A stretch of 64,000 bases of DNA from Diphasiastrum complanatum (lineage: Eukaryota > Streptophyta > Lycopodiopsida > Lycopodiales > Lycopodiaceae): contig CM055094.1 of NCBI GenBank assembly GCA_029204225.1, positions 10,461,153 through 10,525,152 on the forward strand. Reading direction: 5' to 3'. Position numbers and translations under genes: made by a program. Positions 38,154-51,036 of the stretch are shown piece after piece (positions within the stretch are counted from its first letter, which is position 1; the number at the start of each line of letters is the position of its first letter). Below the pieces are notes generated by a model that had not been told where the DNA came from, did not search any database, and saw only the letters and a program-made list of their open reading frames with translations.

Positions 38154-41100
38154 TAGAGAGAGAGTAGAAGAATCCAGTGGGAGATGGCAGGGCGCACACC
38201 AACTGACGTGAGTGTTTGCCCTGTACCTGTTCGCTTGCAATTAGGCTTCTTTTTTGTTTTTCACAGTTTATTTCCATCGTGGGATTTGGCTTGACGGTCT
38301 TCTTTGTGCGCAGACAGAGAAGCTCCTGGAAGATGTTCGCCGGCACAACGAACGACATCGGAAGCAAGAAGCAGAATTTCACGAGTGCCAGCGAGGGATA
38401 ATAGCACGACTACCGAAGCTGCAGCCACGTGCCCTGCGACTCTCGGACCTGCTCCAAGAAAATAGCTCTGTATTCAGCACCTTTCTGAAAGCTCTTCAGC
38501 ATCCTTGAACACACTACGTTGGGTCTCAAACATATTTCTCAGCTTCAAGCCATTCTGCTTAGTCTAGCTCCGCTATTTCTTGGTACTCCAAGACCTTCAC
38601 TTCCTAGGCAGGAAAATCTACCGATTGGAAATCAGTGGGTGTTGTCTCTGAAATCTCCCTAAAAACGTTTGACGTGGATTTGAAGGAGTAATTAATGACT
38701 TTCCAGATAAAATTTGCAAAGTCTGTGTTGTTGTAATGAGCAGATCTTTCACTAATCAGAATGAAAAAAAGCTCACTTGTGTATGTACCTTTTTCATGGA
38801 GAAGTAAAACTGCAATTCTCAAGAAAGCTTCAGGTTTGCATGTTCTTATGCAATTCTGCAAGTGGAGTCATAACTAGTCCTTCTTGAGATGCTGAGCATA
38901 CCCAAAAATCTTCTGGTCTTGAGTTGATCCTGCATGCAGTTTACGTAGTTGTGCCAAAGATAGGATGCCCGATTTCGCACCCTAGATTTCCCCAGGCACT
39001 GGAAAGACCTTTTTGACCATTGCTTTCTTACAAATCTTCCTGGCCAAATATCCAGGTGAAATGGGTATTGATCATTGCCCCCAGAAGGCAAAAAATGTGA
39101 ATTTGGTTGACCTGCACCTTGGATAACGAACTGTACAAAATGACAATCCCCTAACCCTAAACCTTGGATAACGGTCCTTGGACAAAGGAGGCTTTGTTAG
39201 CTAGGATAAAGGAGAAGTTCTAGAAAACTTGCCTGGTATTTGTGACTTCACAATTTTTTTGAAACTTATGCTCGTAAAAGCATAAGGCATTTGGATTACT
39301 TGAGAAGACGTGTACAAATAATAGAATGAAGCTAGAGGCCTCATTGACAGGGATATGTATTGATCCCTGTCTGTCCTTAGATCGGTTTGTCGTCTGAGGA
39401 AAGTAAATTTGAAGGATTCCTGCAATTTTCCGAGCATTCAGAATTGGTCAAAAGCACAAGGACCTTATGCTCTCAAAAAATCTCATCATGCAATCCAATC
39501 ATCCCATTATGTTCTGCTGCAGCAATGATAGAATTCTTGTTTCTTTTCAGTGTTTGTTGGAGTTCATCTCATCATATAGGCCATAGTACTGTGTAGGTAC
39601 TTCCCTATGCTGAATGACACTGTGGAGCATAAGTAATTAGTAAGTTGTTGAAGTTCATACGGGGAGCACGCCGTTTGCCTGTATTTATATAATAATATAA
39701 TATAGATCCGTCAAAGAAACAGAGATAGCGAGAGCACGAGACGGTGTTCTCTGGACTCAAAAAATATAAATTGTTTGCTCTTTCATGCCCGATTCTGTGG
39801 TATCTCAGTTATGGGAGGCATGGGCAGTGGTTATGCTTGTTGCAAATTTTTTTGGGTACCTTTTTCCTTTTTTTTAACAGTAGGGGGCAGGTGGGTGCCA
39901 GACACCCTCTGATTCTGGGGGGTAGGGGGAGGAAAATTGTTTTTCTTTCGTTTTGGGGATGTGGGACAGTGAGGGGAGGGGCTTGTATTTTTTTTTTTTT
40001 TTGAAAAAAAGAAATTTGGAAAATGCCGGACGCGTCCACCCCCGAACGCACCCCTGAGGCATCCGCGTCCGGACGCGGGCGCGTGTCCGCACCCAGGGTC
40101 CGCTTCCTTAGGACCATAGATAGCCTTAAGATACGATTCTATTTCTTTAAATGACATGGCAAACAACTGATTCTACCCCAATGTACTTGTCAAGTCGTTA
40201 TTAAAGTGTTTGTCAAGTAGGTATTGGATTTAGGATGCAAAAAAGCAATTTCACCATAAGCATACTTGATCAAACGATTTCACAAGCAATTGGTATATCT
40301 GTCAAGCACTCCCTTTACTTTTAGTGCAGCCTTTGAGAGATTGACGCGGTCACTGTTCAAAATTTGTAGAGAGGAACATCAGCTAACTATTTTGATTGAG
40401 GCCTAATGCATCATATTTGAGATATGTGAAAGCCCAGAATCTCTAAAATTCGTTTTAGAACTCACTCTCAGCCAGCTAGTACAGTTAAACTTAATCAAAC
40501 CGAGCATATAGACTGATGCAGCTAAACATCCTCTGCTAGACACCAATATACTGGACACTTGAGATGTACACCATCTTTTCCAGGTCTTACATTCAGATAC
40601 TAATAAGCAAAAGGCATCTATCACTCTCAGTTATACCTTGGCTTCAAGATAGGTACAGTGATCTCTTGTAACTCCTTTCCTCTGCACAGTTTCCACCAGA
40701 GTAAAAAAGAACTCATCAGTAGAATAGTACAAAGGTGGTAAACGGTCAATTCTGCCAGTTTAAATCAGATCAAATCCACAAGTTGAGAGAATAAAGTTGA
40801 TCAATTGACAATTGTGTCATCACTTGGAGAAATTCTCAAAGGAATGTCTACTGGTATACTAGACAGCCTCATAACTTGAATTACACTAGACTGTTATAAC
40901 AAAGCAATTTAAGTCTTTTCTTATACTTACCAAAGGCAAGCAACCTCTAAATAAGGAGATCCAGAAAAATACGAACAAGGGTTAAGTGAATCAAAGTATA
41001 GTTCCAGAAAGCAGCCTTTGCAAACATGAAATCATCTAGACTTAATATTCATCATCGTATAATGTATCCAAAAAGATGCTGAGTCTTCTAGAAACCTTGA

Positions 41101-41826
41101 AGATTTTGGACACCCTGAAACCTTTTAGCAGTCAGATTTATGTTGGTTTTTCTAACTTGCTCTCATTTGCGCATCAACAATTAACTAATCTCACCAGATT
41201 CCTGCCAAGCATCATTCTTCAGCAATATTTGTTGCATTTTGCTAACATTGTTACAAGTCTGCACCTTAGTTCGCTCCTTGTAATTTAAAAAGTGTAAATA
41301 CCACTTCCAATACTTAACTACTGCCATGCCAGTGAAATTTTCTTGATTACCCAATGATCGCTCTGTTATAGTCTAAAAATGATCCAGTAACTATTTAATG
41401 AGGCCATCTTTCTAAATGTGATCACTTGAAGCTCTTTAGCTGCTGTACTGTTACATGACATTAACTGTCAAAGAATCATTTATTGCCTGGTTCATAATAC
41501 TTGCCCCACAAAACAGTCAAAACATTTCTTTGGAATTTGTCAGCATGGTTTGTGCCTGATTCAACACGGTGGTCTATAATGCAAGCAACACCATTACACA
41601 AACCAGATGAAGTTACAGGGAATGGTTGCACGTCTTATAGAGAATGATAGTGCATTCAAAAACTGTTGATTGCAGTGAATAAAGAAGACCAGTGTATATC
41701 ATTTCACACCTTGCTAGCAACTAAAGGTGCTCTTTCTCCTGGTATCTTCACATCTGGCAGACTGCTGAAGTCGGAAATTATCAGCGACATATTTGGACGG
41801 ACTTGATGCAGTGTTTGCAGCAGCTC
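35879..41826 (-). CDS. MidA/NDUFAF7-like (DUF185) putative methyltransferase, C-terminal exons
   Basis: Four minus-strand exons, all phase 0: 41826-41710, 40681-40637, 36326-36198 and 36001-35879 (stop 35881-35879), giving 136-137 residues. Blocks that match my recollection of plant DUF185 proteins are LIISDFSSLPDVKIPGERAP, TYLEAK, GDADIFFPTDF, LDHYC and KTRTKDGYNPLLEDYSNTRF. MidA/NDUFAF7 proteins methylate a complex I subunit in mitochondria. The N-terminal SAM-binding part is not found between 41827 and 43140, and the transposon nest follows. Either the remaining exons lie beyond the right end of the window or the gene is broken. Intron 36327-40636 holds a small gene on the other strand. 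The exon chain is firm; the family name rests on memory. Confidence 0.72.
38120..38164. repeat. (GA)n/(GATA) microsatellite, ~45 bp
   Basis: Lies 20 bp before the ATG of the small gene at 38184. GA tracts are common in plant 5' UTRs and core promoters. Confidence 0.95.
38184..38508 (+). CDS. Small two-exon gene, 72 aa, unknown function
   Basis: Exon 1 (38184-38207) encodes MAGRTPTD and ends at a consensus GTGAGT donor. A 106-bp, T-rich intron ends TGCGCAG. Exon 2 (38314-38508) encodes TEKLLEDVRRHNERHRKQEA, then RLPKLQPRALRLSDLLQENS and a stop. The product is basic, helical and probably coiled-coil in its first half, with no signal or membrane segment. It lies within a MidA-like intron on the opposite strand. 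A GA tract just upstream may belong to its promoter. I do not recognise the family. The clean splice sites and conserved-looking composition argue for a real small protein or a captured last exon. Confidence 0.5.
39830..40110. other. GC-rich patch with CpG palindrome between T and A runs
   Basis: A T-rich run and poly-T (39990-40003) precede a CpG-rich stretch (40026-40100) with GCGTCCGGACGC at its centre, unlike the AT-rich surroundings. Possibly the end of an unrecognised transposon; no coding domain. Confidence 0.3.
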
Positions 41827-42462
41827 CTGCAGGATAAATCTGTAATTCAGAATGGCACTGGCATTTACCAGACAACTAGAGTACTATATATTACCCTGCT
41901 AGAGTTAACATTCATTTCACATATAACATTCCAATTAGCTTTCCACTAACCATGATGTACACAGGGACATAATTTATAGGAGACAAGGATTTAATGCTCC
42001 CAAGTGAATCAATGAGCATCAACCGGCAAGGTATGTTTTTCTGGGCCATGGGCATAAGTATCCACATAAAATGTCTAAGAATATGTGGGCACCCATTTAT
42101 ATTAATGTTACACAAGATGTTCTTGCTCTGTAGAGATATTTATCAGAGAGATCAGTTTGGACCTTAGAAACCCGTTCCAACCCTTTTGGGCCAGAACATA
42201 CTGTACGGTCCGCTAACATTAAAAAACAGGTCAAAATCTATAGTAGTTTAAAGGCATAAAGAAGATATTTTACAAAAAGAAGAAAGAAAACGAATTGAGG
42301 TGAATCCAAATCGCACCACAAGTTACATTTTACAGCATCATACCAAAAGCTTCTCAACCTCCCACATAATATGTTACGAAAATTAGTCATTCACTTTCAG
42401 CTTTGTGCCAACAAGCCCCAGGTGACCTCTAATAATGTCACTCTGATAAATGTAGACCCAAC

Positions 42463-42600
42463 AACATCGGTGAACAAAAACCTACATCCTAGAGAAGCCT
42501 GCTCCAGGCCCTGCATACGAACCATCACAACATCGGTGGGGTTTGCAATAGCGCTACCCATATTTGCTCGTTCCGACCATAGTAGCTGTCAAAATCTGAT
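42463..42600 (-). pseudogene. Isolated mitochondrial-carrier-like exon fragment
   Basis: The minus strand encodes MGSAIANPTDVVMVRMQGL, matching the carrier signature P-x-D-x-x-K-x-R with Met in place of Lys, as in uncoupling-protein/dicarboxylate carriers. The reading stops on both sides and no neighbouring exon was found. Probably a transposon-captured or retro-copied fragment. Confidence 0.45.
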
Positions 42601-42739
42601 CTAATTGCGCATGTCTCTCTCTCAACCATCTACGTCTATCCAGCATAGGTGACTCCAGCATATTTTCTTACAGGTTGAAGTAGTATCATTTTTTTGTCTT
42701 TGTTAAAAGAACACATATTTCTTTAAAAATATTTTGTTC

Positions 42740-43287
42740 AAGTTCCAGAACGGACAACTAGGGTATGGACACTATGACTCCCGGACCCAGATTACCTCCT
42801 TTTTCTCCAAGAGACGTTCCAGAGCAGACCTTGAGGCTGGTACTCTGTCAGAGCAAGAGTCAGACATCCCTTCTCAAGGCCTTCACAGGGATTGACAACA
42901 ACATATTGCTTCCAAATCACACTTTATCGCTACCTGGAGAGACTTTGCAGATCCAGGGTTCATGCGAGCAGTCCCACTCCTCTCTCTCCAGTACTTGCAT
43001 CGTCATCTATCTTTGCTTTCTTCGGCAGGGATCCTCTGTGACATGATCTATCATATAGTTTTGACTGTTGTTGTACAACTTTAGCTACACTGCTCTCTAT
43101 TGTGTCATCTGTCATATCTTTCTATCATGAGAGTAGAGTAAAGATTTGTCTAGTTCTGATAGGCTAATCACCTTTTATCTAGTAGTTGTTTGTTTCTGGA
43201 GACATTATATGCACCTTTTAGTATTCATCATACTTGAGATGTACTTACTTGGTCTTATATGCCTTTTGGCAATCAAAGACATTAATA

Positions 43288-43361
<74 letters not shown>
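42740..43361 (+). mobile_element. LINE-C: 3' terminus of a LINE with (CT)n tail
   Basis: 5'-truncated LINE. It encodes TQITSFFSKRR (about 42784-42816), the counterpart of the PIP-like box in LINE-D, then a short tail and stop. The 3' UTR ends cttatatgcc...gacattaataaag, nearly as in LINE-B, and runs into 71 bp of CT (43291-43361). LINE-A begins at the end of the CT tract. Confidence 0.75.
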
Positions 43362-43366
<5 letters not shown>

Positions 43367-44407
43367 TAGGGATTTGGGATGCCCGGGGTTGGGAGCACCC
43401 CGGGGCCCCATCCACACCAACTTCGAATTGGAGAGTGGAATTGTGTTGGCATACACTCATCTTCTACTGCAGGGGACCTGGTTGACTTTATCACTGGCCG
43501 AGATATATTATTCTTTATGGAGACACATGAGAGCCCAGAGCGAGGACTTCCTTCTTTTCCAGGATATAAATGGGACTCAATATTCCAACGTGAGACTAGA
43601 TCTGTCAGTGGCCGTGGTTCAGGAGGGGTTGCATGCTTATACAGGGAGTCTCTCCATTCGAGTCTGGACTTCATCTGACATGACGAGGGGGTCACCATCC
43701 TTTGTACCCATCGTCTCTGATTTTCACGTTCCCCCCCCCCCCCACCCTTTCTGGTCACTCCTTTCTCTCTTTCGCTATCGACCATCTTCCGCCCACTCAT
43801 CCATCCTCACTACCTACGCTTACCCGTGCACCCAAATACACATTTGACCCCACTTACATGCCAATGTACCAGCAGCTAGCTTCGCTTCTACACTCCTTTC
43901 CCCATGATAGTCCAATCTCACCACCTCCCTCTATACTGCCGCTTCACTAGCCTTTCCCACCAAGCCCCATCCCAGCAAAACCCGACACACATCTTGCTCA
44001 CTGCACCCTCCCTAGTATGATGCTGAGTGTCGTTCTCTTCACCATTTAGTCACCTATTCACGTATTCATGCTCCGCATTTACTTTGATCTTCTCGACGCT
44101 AAAAGCGCGCTTATGATGACTCTGAAGGGAAACGTCTTATTGACCTTTTCTTCAGTTCTTCCTCAGGCATTTTTTGGCATGAGTTCATTCCCCGCTCTTC
44201 ACCGCCTCTCCCGGAAGACCTCTGCATTACGCTACTATCTTATATACCATCCCCACTGACTCACCTATCTCTATATCTCCACGACCATCTGAGTTCTCCT
44301 TCTTCACATCCGATATGGTACTTGCTGCCAGTAAGAAGATGAAGTCCCATAAGGCCAAAGATATTGAAGACCTCTAGCCTGAACTCCTTGCCCATGCATC
44401 TGACTTA
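43362..44407 (+). mobile_element. LINE-A, 5' half (endonuclease and linker)
   Basis: Starts at the end of a (CT)n tract, 5'-truncated near the ORF1/ORF2 border. It encodes the start of the endonuclease (WNCVGIHSSS, DILFFMETHESPERG). A deletion then removes most of the endonuclease: near 43680-43690 the sequence jumps to the FVPIVSDFHVPPP block. The linker continues to 44407, where the hAT element interrupts it. The other half resumes at 62968. Confidence 0.85.
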
Positions 44408-44530
44408 TAGTTGCATCCCGATTCGAACAGGTTGATTCGAACCGACCGGTTCGAACCGATTCTTTGAGGTTTCAACCGCCAGGCCAGGTTTGAATAGGAA
44501 AACGGTTCGAACCTGTTTTTTTCATTCTTC
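44408..44530. repeat. hAT left end with TTCGAAC subterminal repeats
   Basis: Four TTCGAAC copies lie in the first 110 bp, after TAGTTGCATCC. Such hexamer clusters are the usual transposase-binding sites near hAT ends. Confidence 0.7.
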
Positions 44531-45339
44531 AAAAAAAAAGTCAAATATTCACTGTACATACTACAGATACTTGATAGCTAAACAATTTCAATTTTCCTCT
44601 ATTTTTACAGATATCAGGATTCAGGATAATCAGATTTGTTGTGACCTGTTGTATGAAAAGTTAAAACACTAAATAGAATGACCCAAGTTTAAGAAAACCG
44701 TAGTAAGTTGTAACTTGTAACTATATCCTGGCCCCTAGGTACAAGGATCTGCTAAGTGCTCATTGCTTGCTAAAGAGACTCAGGACTGTGAGCCGTTGGA
44801 ACTTGTTACTTGACACTTGGAACTCGGGGTTTAGAAATTAGGAGCCTGGAGTATAACTGAAATTTGAGCTCAGAGGCTAGAGCTGAATCCTAGTAATAGT
44901 TATTAGTGACTACTAACTAGTGACCACTGACTAGTTTGATACAGTGATATGGATAGATTATAATGGGGCTGCAGCTACTAGCTAGGTAGAGTCTAGAGTC
45001 TAGACCCGGGACGTACTACGTAGGTACTAGGACTGTAGATTGTAAATTGTAATTTTGTTTCAAAGTTGAACGTTGAAGTTCAAAGTTATTTGCAGATTGC
45101 AACGTCGAGATCGGAGGATAAACTCGGGAGATATAGGCAACTGCTCCTCATTCCTCCAAAGTGGATGGAGTATGTGGGCCATGGCATGCAGGGGCTTATG
45201 AAACCACTCCCACCTGCTCACCCAAAGGAGCCGGACCTTCGCAAGCTTGCAAGAATCAAGATTGAGGACACATTAATAATTATACTATATAATACATACT
45301 ACATACTACATTTGAAATTTGAATCTTGATATACATCTC

Positions 45340-47140
45340 TAGGCTAATGGTCGTGCAAAGGCTCAACTGCTCGCCCAGCCTGTCCATGAACTCGTACAAG
45401 AGGCCCAATGTGCAGCCCTCTCGATCTGTAAGGCGCAGGACTGTGTAGATGGGCTGTAGGCCCACCACAATGGATCGAGCCTCATCCCAAAATGGTGAAT
45501 ACATAACGGTCCGCTCAAATCTCTTATTCTTGGGCTCTTGTGATGGCCCCCACTGCGCCCAGTCAATGGCAACAACCATCTGCCTCAAGCCCTGATGAAC
45601 TTTTAGTAGTCATTCCAGGACCAGGAACATAAATGCAAACTTGCACAGGGCACAAGTGACAAGTTCTAAGTTCTAACTTCTGACAACACAATACATGGCA
45701 CATGCATGAAATATTTACCACTACTAACTAAACAGTAAATACTTACCAACAGAAGCGCATTCAAATTTGAGTTGCAACTTGCAACTTGCATCATGGTGGA
45801 GGCAGGTCTCAAGACATCCAAGGTGGACTGTCTCTTGAACATGGCTAGGACCCTGGGCTTCTTGGTGACGAATCTCACCAAGAACCGTGTGGTATGCACC
45901 ACCTCCGCAATCCATGGAATCTTGGCCACATCCTCAACCAACAAGTCCAGGCAGTGTGCACACAAGGTGTCCAAAAGATGTGCAGGTAGGTCTCATTAAC
46001 GAGCCTACCCATGGAGACGCAGTTTGACGCATTTTCTGTGACCACTTGCACAACCATGCAATGCAATGTGCATGACTTTGGAATTCCGAATTCAAGTGCT
46101 CACTGCTCACTCCTTAGTTAACCATAATCCATTGTTAATCAATCGCCATTGAACAATGAACATTCAACATTAAGATTTACAAATTACCATTTAACATTAT
46201 AGTAAATTGTAATAAGTATAATATATATACGTGTACAACGTGCTCTAATCCGACCTCCTCAATGGCAGCTCGAATGTGTGAGAACATGTAGTTGCCCGTG
46301 ACTGCCTCCCCAGAGGTGTCAATGGATTTGAGAAACATCGTCCCCATGCACGAAGACACCAGGATATTCAATATGTGGCGCCTCCTCGTATCCCTCCAAC
46401 CATCAGATATGATGGTGCAACCATACCTAGTTGAAAGTTCACAGGTGACAAGTCACAACTGACACTGCAGTGTTGCACAACTTACAAGTTTGAAGTGACA
46501 AGACAAGATGATAGATCTGAGATCGTAATTCAAATTTCATGGCAAATTTCAATGATAAATGATCATTTGAATATTGACAAATTACAATCATGATTCATGA
46601 TTCATGATTAAACATAAATAACTAGCTGCAATTGACAAGTAATAAGTATGCATTGTGCAATGCCACCACATGGCACAATGTATGAAAACTTAATGTACAA
46701 ATTACAATTTACAGTGTACATACTACATAATACATATCAATGATCTCAGAAATTCAGATCAATCATCATAGAGTCTTTAAAGTTTACAGTGCATAAATTT
46801 AAAAGGATAGTAGTACGTACTGAGCCCATGCCTTCTTGAGAGGCTCTAGCTTCTAGTCAACAGAAGCCCGCTCATCGAGAAGTCCCTTCGTCCTCAGGTG
46901 CTCACAAGATGGCCCCGGCCACACCTGCCCAATCGCACTCACTGCACTCATCGCCCTCCTCCATGCCGGGGTCCTAGCCAGATGAAATGGCAGATCGTAG
47001 GTGTAGAACAACTGTCAAACCTCTGCCTCTGCCATGGCTCTGGGAGCGAAGCTGGACACATAGTACTCCTCCCTACCCCCCATCTGTGTAGTGCGGCCCC
47101 GTCTACCTCTCCCTCTCTCAGGTGGATGGTGTGGTGCCGG
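45340..47140 (-). pseudogene. hAT transposase (DUF659 type), broken
   Basis: Minus-strand exons, approximate: 47140-46820 (YDLPFHLARTPAWRRAM, then a GTACGT donor), 46432-46240 (YGCTIISDGWRDTRRRH, NILVSSCMGTMFLKSIDTSG), 46060-45770 (VVTENASNCVSMGRLV, HLHIFWTPC-type, HCLDLLVEDVAKIPW) and 45588-45340 (FWDEARSIVVGLQPIYTVLR, LYEFMDRLGEQL). SDGWRD carries the first catalytic Asp of the hAT core. There are two in-frame stops in the first exon and a 2-bp GT expansion near 45950 that shifts the frame. The BED zinc finger and the C-terminal dimerisation region were not found. Inactive. Confidence 0.85.
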
Positions 47141-47209
47141 TATGGTCATGGCTGGAGGTGGTGTCAAGGATCCTGCAACAGCTTGCTACCGATCAGAAGT
47201 GTGTAGAAA

Positions 47210-50200
47210 AGCTTGCTTGTCAGATAGAAATTAGATAAAATTTCTAGAGCAGGTCCAGCGCTGCAAAACCAGACCTCATCTCTGATTTTTGCCATTAGAT
47301 TCGGGAATTAGAACGAGATTTTGAAGAGAAAGAGTGGTGCTAATCCAGCGCTGATAGTACCCACATCTTTTCTGATTTCCAGAATCATTTTTGGGTTTAA
47401 ATCAAAGAGTTTTGGAGCAAATAGGTCGCTGTCCAGTCAGCAAGGGTAGAGAGACACCAAAATCAGAAATTGAAATATTTTTTGGGTCTCAAATCAGAAG
47501 AAAACGAGCCAATTAGATTGCTGTCAGATCAGCGAGGGTAGGCAGCTATCAACCTCAAAATATTTTGGCACCTTTTCGAGTTTTTTGCCTCGTTTTTTGG
47601 AGCCTCACAGCTGCAATCAGATCAGCGAGCTACTATACTCAAGGAACCGGAAATTTTGACGCCGTTTTGGAGCTTCAAGCTAGGATTTTCCGGGACAGCA
47701 GGTTTGAAATCTTGGGTAAAAAAGTTGAGTTCCTCTTCATAATTTCACGTATGGAAATGGAAGAACAGGAACAGTTCGCCGAAGAACTCAACAAACTAGT
47801 TACCAAGGAGCAGTTTCTCCAATTGGTAACAGAAGTGGATGAACTGAAGTTGGCATTAGCCAATTTCAAGTCCAGTGTGGACGACTCGTTCGCTGAACTC
47901 AAAAGCTTGATTTTGAGTTCCGCGAAAGGAAGCCTTCCCTCCACTTCTCAATTGTCCCCTTCTCCACTTTACGGTCTCACCCCAGTGTTTTTAAAGATTT
48001 AAAGCCTCCTACTTTTAATGGGGAAGAGAAGGATAGAAATGCAGACATTCTACAAACCTTCCTCAGCAAATGGAAGAACATTCATGCTCTTAAACAGACC
48101 CCTGACCATTTGCAAGCTATTGAGGCCAATCTTTCCTTAGGGCCTATGGCCTATAAGTGGTGGTTAAATCTCCAGGAGACTAGGCAGACTCCCCGGTCAT
48201 GGAAAGCTTTTGAAGAAGCCTTCCTAAGAGAATTCCTACCTGAAAATGAACTTGATAGAGCCTGGGAAGCCTGGGAAAGAACAGTAATGGACAAGTCCCT
48301 CATCCAATATATCTCGCAGTATCGAGAAGCAATTTTAAAGATTAAAAATATGGATGATTATCAGAAAATCAGGGGATTTGTCCGTGGCCTCAAAGATGAA
48401 TATAAAGTAGAGGTCTAGAGAAACTCGCCTACTACCCTTGAGCAAGCTCTCAAATATGCTCAAATCTATGATGATTCAGTGGGTAGGAAGAGGGCGAGAC
48501 AACAGCCCCTTTCTGAGCAGACTTCTCAGAAAGACTTTCAATTTAAAAAGAAATTTTTAAAAAGAAAGAAAGAAGAAAAATTTAAAAGTGAAGCTCCTCA
48601 GAAACGCCCTTCACTCATACAGCCCTTAAAACTAGATGATTTTGAGAAAGCCAAACAGGAACGTTTGTGCTTTGTGTGTATGGGCAAGGGACACACAGTT
48701 AGACAGTGTCCCAAGGGGCCTTTCACAAAAAAAGATAAAAAAGATAAGAAACAAGTTCATCTTGTTCAGACTGTATGTTTCCCCAGTGGCTCGGCAGCTT
48801 CCGAGATCAAAGTGTATCATGAAGATCATGAACACTGTTGCCAGCTGACCTCTGCAATGCTAGCGAGACCCTTAAGCTTTGGGCCGCATGACCTAGTACG
48901 TATGCATGGGAAAGTTGGTAACCAGTCAGTAAGAGTTATGGTTGATGATGGGGCAACCCATAATTTCATCAACTACACCCTGGTTAAAAAGCTTAAACTA
49001 CCAGAAGTACCTAGTTAGCATAGGTACATAGTTTCACTAGCTAAGGGTGAAGATAAAAAAATATGGGAAACTATAGTTAGTAACTTAAATCTTGGTATTC
49101 AGGGGTACCAAGATGAAATAAACTTTCAGATAATGCACCTGGATCGCACAGACATAGTTCTCGGGAGAGATTGGCTCTACAGTGTAGGACCTTCTCTCCA
49201 AAGAGATTATCAGGAGAACACCCTCAGCTTTCAGCATAAAGGCCGAGAGATCCAGTTTCATGGGGAGCATGATGTTCCCAACAGTCCTATGTCTCCAGTT
49301 CAGAGCTCTGTCAGCTAATCGGAGACAAAGACCATCAGGTATTCTTATGTGACTTTCAGTTTATTCCTAAAGTTTCTATTTCCAGTTCTATACAGCAGAA
49401 AATCAGTAAATTAGAAACTTTATTGTCTAAATTTAAAGATGTTTTTCCTGAAGATCTGCCACATGGTTTGCCACCTAGCAGAGAGGTAGATCATGTAATA
49501 AACCTAGTACCAGGTACAACACCTGTTTCTAAACCTTTGTATCGGGTCAGCCGAATAGAGGATGAAGAAATAACTAGGCAGTTAACAGATTATCTTGGGA
49601 AAGGCCAAATTCAGACCAGTAGTTCACCATGGGCCTCACTCATCCTATTGGTGAAAAAGAAAGAGGGGTCTATGCGTCTTTGCGTAGATTACAGAGCCCT
49701 CAATAAAGTCACAATTAAGAATAAGTACCTTATGCCTCGGGCAGACGAGTTGTTTGATCAACTCGACGGGCCTAAGTTTTTCAGTAAAATAGACCTCAGA
49801 TCGGGATATCATCAAGTCCGTATAAAGTCGGAAGATGTCTCGATAACAGCTCTTAGGACTCGTCACGGTCATTATGAGTTTAAGGTGATGCCATTTGGGC
49901 TCACAAATGCTCCAGCTACCTTTATGACCTTGATGAACAGTGGCCTCAGACCATACTTGGGTAAGTTTGTAGTCATATTTTAAGATGACATCCTCGTCTA
50001 CAGCAAAACGAGGAAGGAGCATCTAAAACACCTCAGAAAGGTGTTTCGACTGCTCAGAAAGCATAAGCTTTATGCTAAACAATCCAAGTGTGAATTCTTT
50101 GTTGAAGAAGTAGCATATTTGGGTCACATTATCTCGTCAAATGGGATTAAGATGGACCCGAATAAGGTTAAAGCCATACTCAGTTGGCTGAGACCTCAAA

Positions 50201-50589
50201 ATATTTTAGAACTTCAAATCTTTCTTGGTTTGGTGGGATATTACAGACGATTTGTCAAGGAATATGCTCAGATAGCAGTTCCCATGACAAATCTTCTTAA
50301 GGGGAAGGGAAAGGAGTTCATTTGGGAGTCTGCACAGCAGGAGAGCTTTCATGCTCTCAAAACAGCCTTAGCTACAACACCAGTTCTAAAAGACGTCGAC
50401 CCCAATCAGTTATTTGTGGTCGAAACAGATGCTAGCGACTTTGCAGTTGGTGTTGTGCTAACTCAAAGTGGACAACCAGTTGTGTTCGAGAGTAAAAAAC
50501 TCGAGCCACCTAGGTACAGTGCCTATGAAAAGGAACTCTTTTCTATAGTCCATGCCCTTAAGACTTGGAGGCATTTTTTGTATGGTGCC
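47210..50589 (+). mobile_element. gypsy-1, 5' part: gag, protease, RT, start of RNase H (Ty3-gypsy)
   Basis: The leader 47210-47750 has degenerate repeats of the cagatcagcgag type; no 5' LTR recognised. Gag begins at the ATG at 47753 with a coiled-coil start and shifts frame near 47990. It continues with the capsid block to a TAG at 48416. The knuckle CFVCMGKGHTVRQCP is near 48668-48712, and the protease reads VDDGATHNF (usually DSGA). RT has [16 protein letters not shown] and [13 protein letters not shown]. The catalytic VIF-x-DD position holds a TAA (49981-49983). RNase H starts [12 protein letters not shown] and breaks at 50589, where gypsy-2 entered at GTGCC. The rest lies on the minus strand at 57939-55870. 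Confidence 0.92.
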
Positions 50590-51023
50590 AGTTATGGACT
50601 CGGCTCATTAGATTCGCCATGTCCATTTACATTTACTTTACTTTATGCATAAGCAGGCTTTGGGCCCTTTTTTATTCATTATTTGACATTTAGACTATAT
50701 GGTTGGCCTTGGGCCCTATTATTGACATTTAGACCATATTATTGGCCTTGGGCCCTATGATTCACTATATTGGTTATTTGGTCATATTACTGAGAGTGGG
50801 GGCCTTCTTGGAGGGCGCACTATTTTCCCTCTCAGTTTGGCCCTAGCCACTGGAAGCTTTAGGCTATAAGTAGGGATTCTGTGTCATTTGTTACTTGGCT
50901 TATGATATGATCTCCTTCTTTAGTCTCTCTAAGCTTTCTCTCTCCTGCTTTCTAGGGTTAAGTCTTGCTTATGTGATGCTTTCATAGACTAAATCTAGAT
51001 CAGCTGTGGCTACGTTCATAACT
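50590..51023 (+). repeat. gypsy-2 5' LTR, 434 bp
   Basis: Begins AGTTATG and ends CATAACT, a perfect 7-bp terminal inverted repeat. GTGCC precedes it (50585-50589). It matches the inverted copy at 57940-58390 with about four substitutions and one ~17-bp indel. Confidence 0.93.
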
Positions 51024-51036
51024 TGGTATCAGAGAA
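51024..51036 (+). promoter_or_regulatory. gypsy-2 primer binding site
   Basis: TGGTATCAGAGAA follows the LTR directly; initiator Met-tRNA type with one changed base. Confidence 0.9.

Noticed and set aside
40024-40100. CpG-island promoter
   Set aside because: No gene start nearby on either strand; better explained as a GC-rich repeat fragment.
42000-42110. Additional MidA-like exon (WVPT block on the minus strand)
   Set aside because: It meets a stop after a few residues and has no matching splice phase.
45066-45329. Plus-strand 87-codon ORF in the hAT left part
   Set aside because: No recognised domain; antisense side of a region between transposase remnants and the left end.
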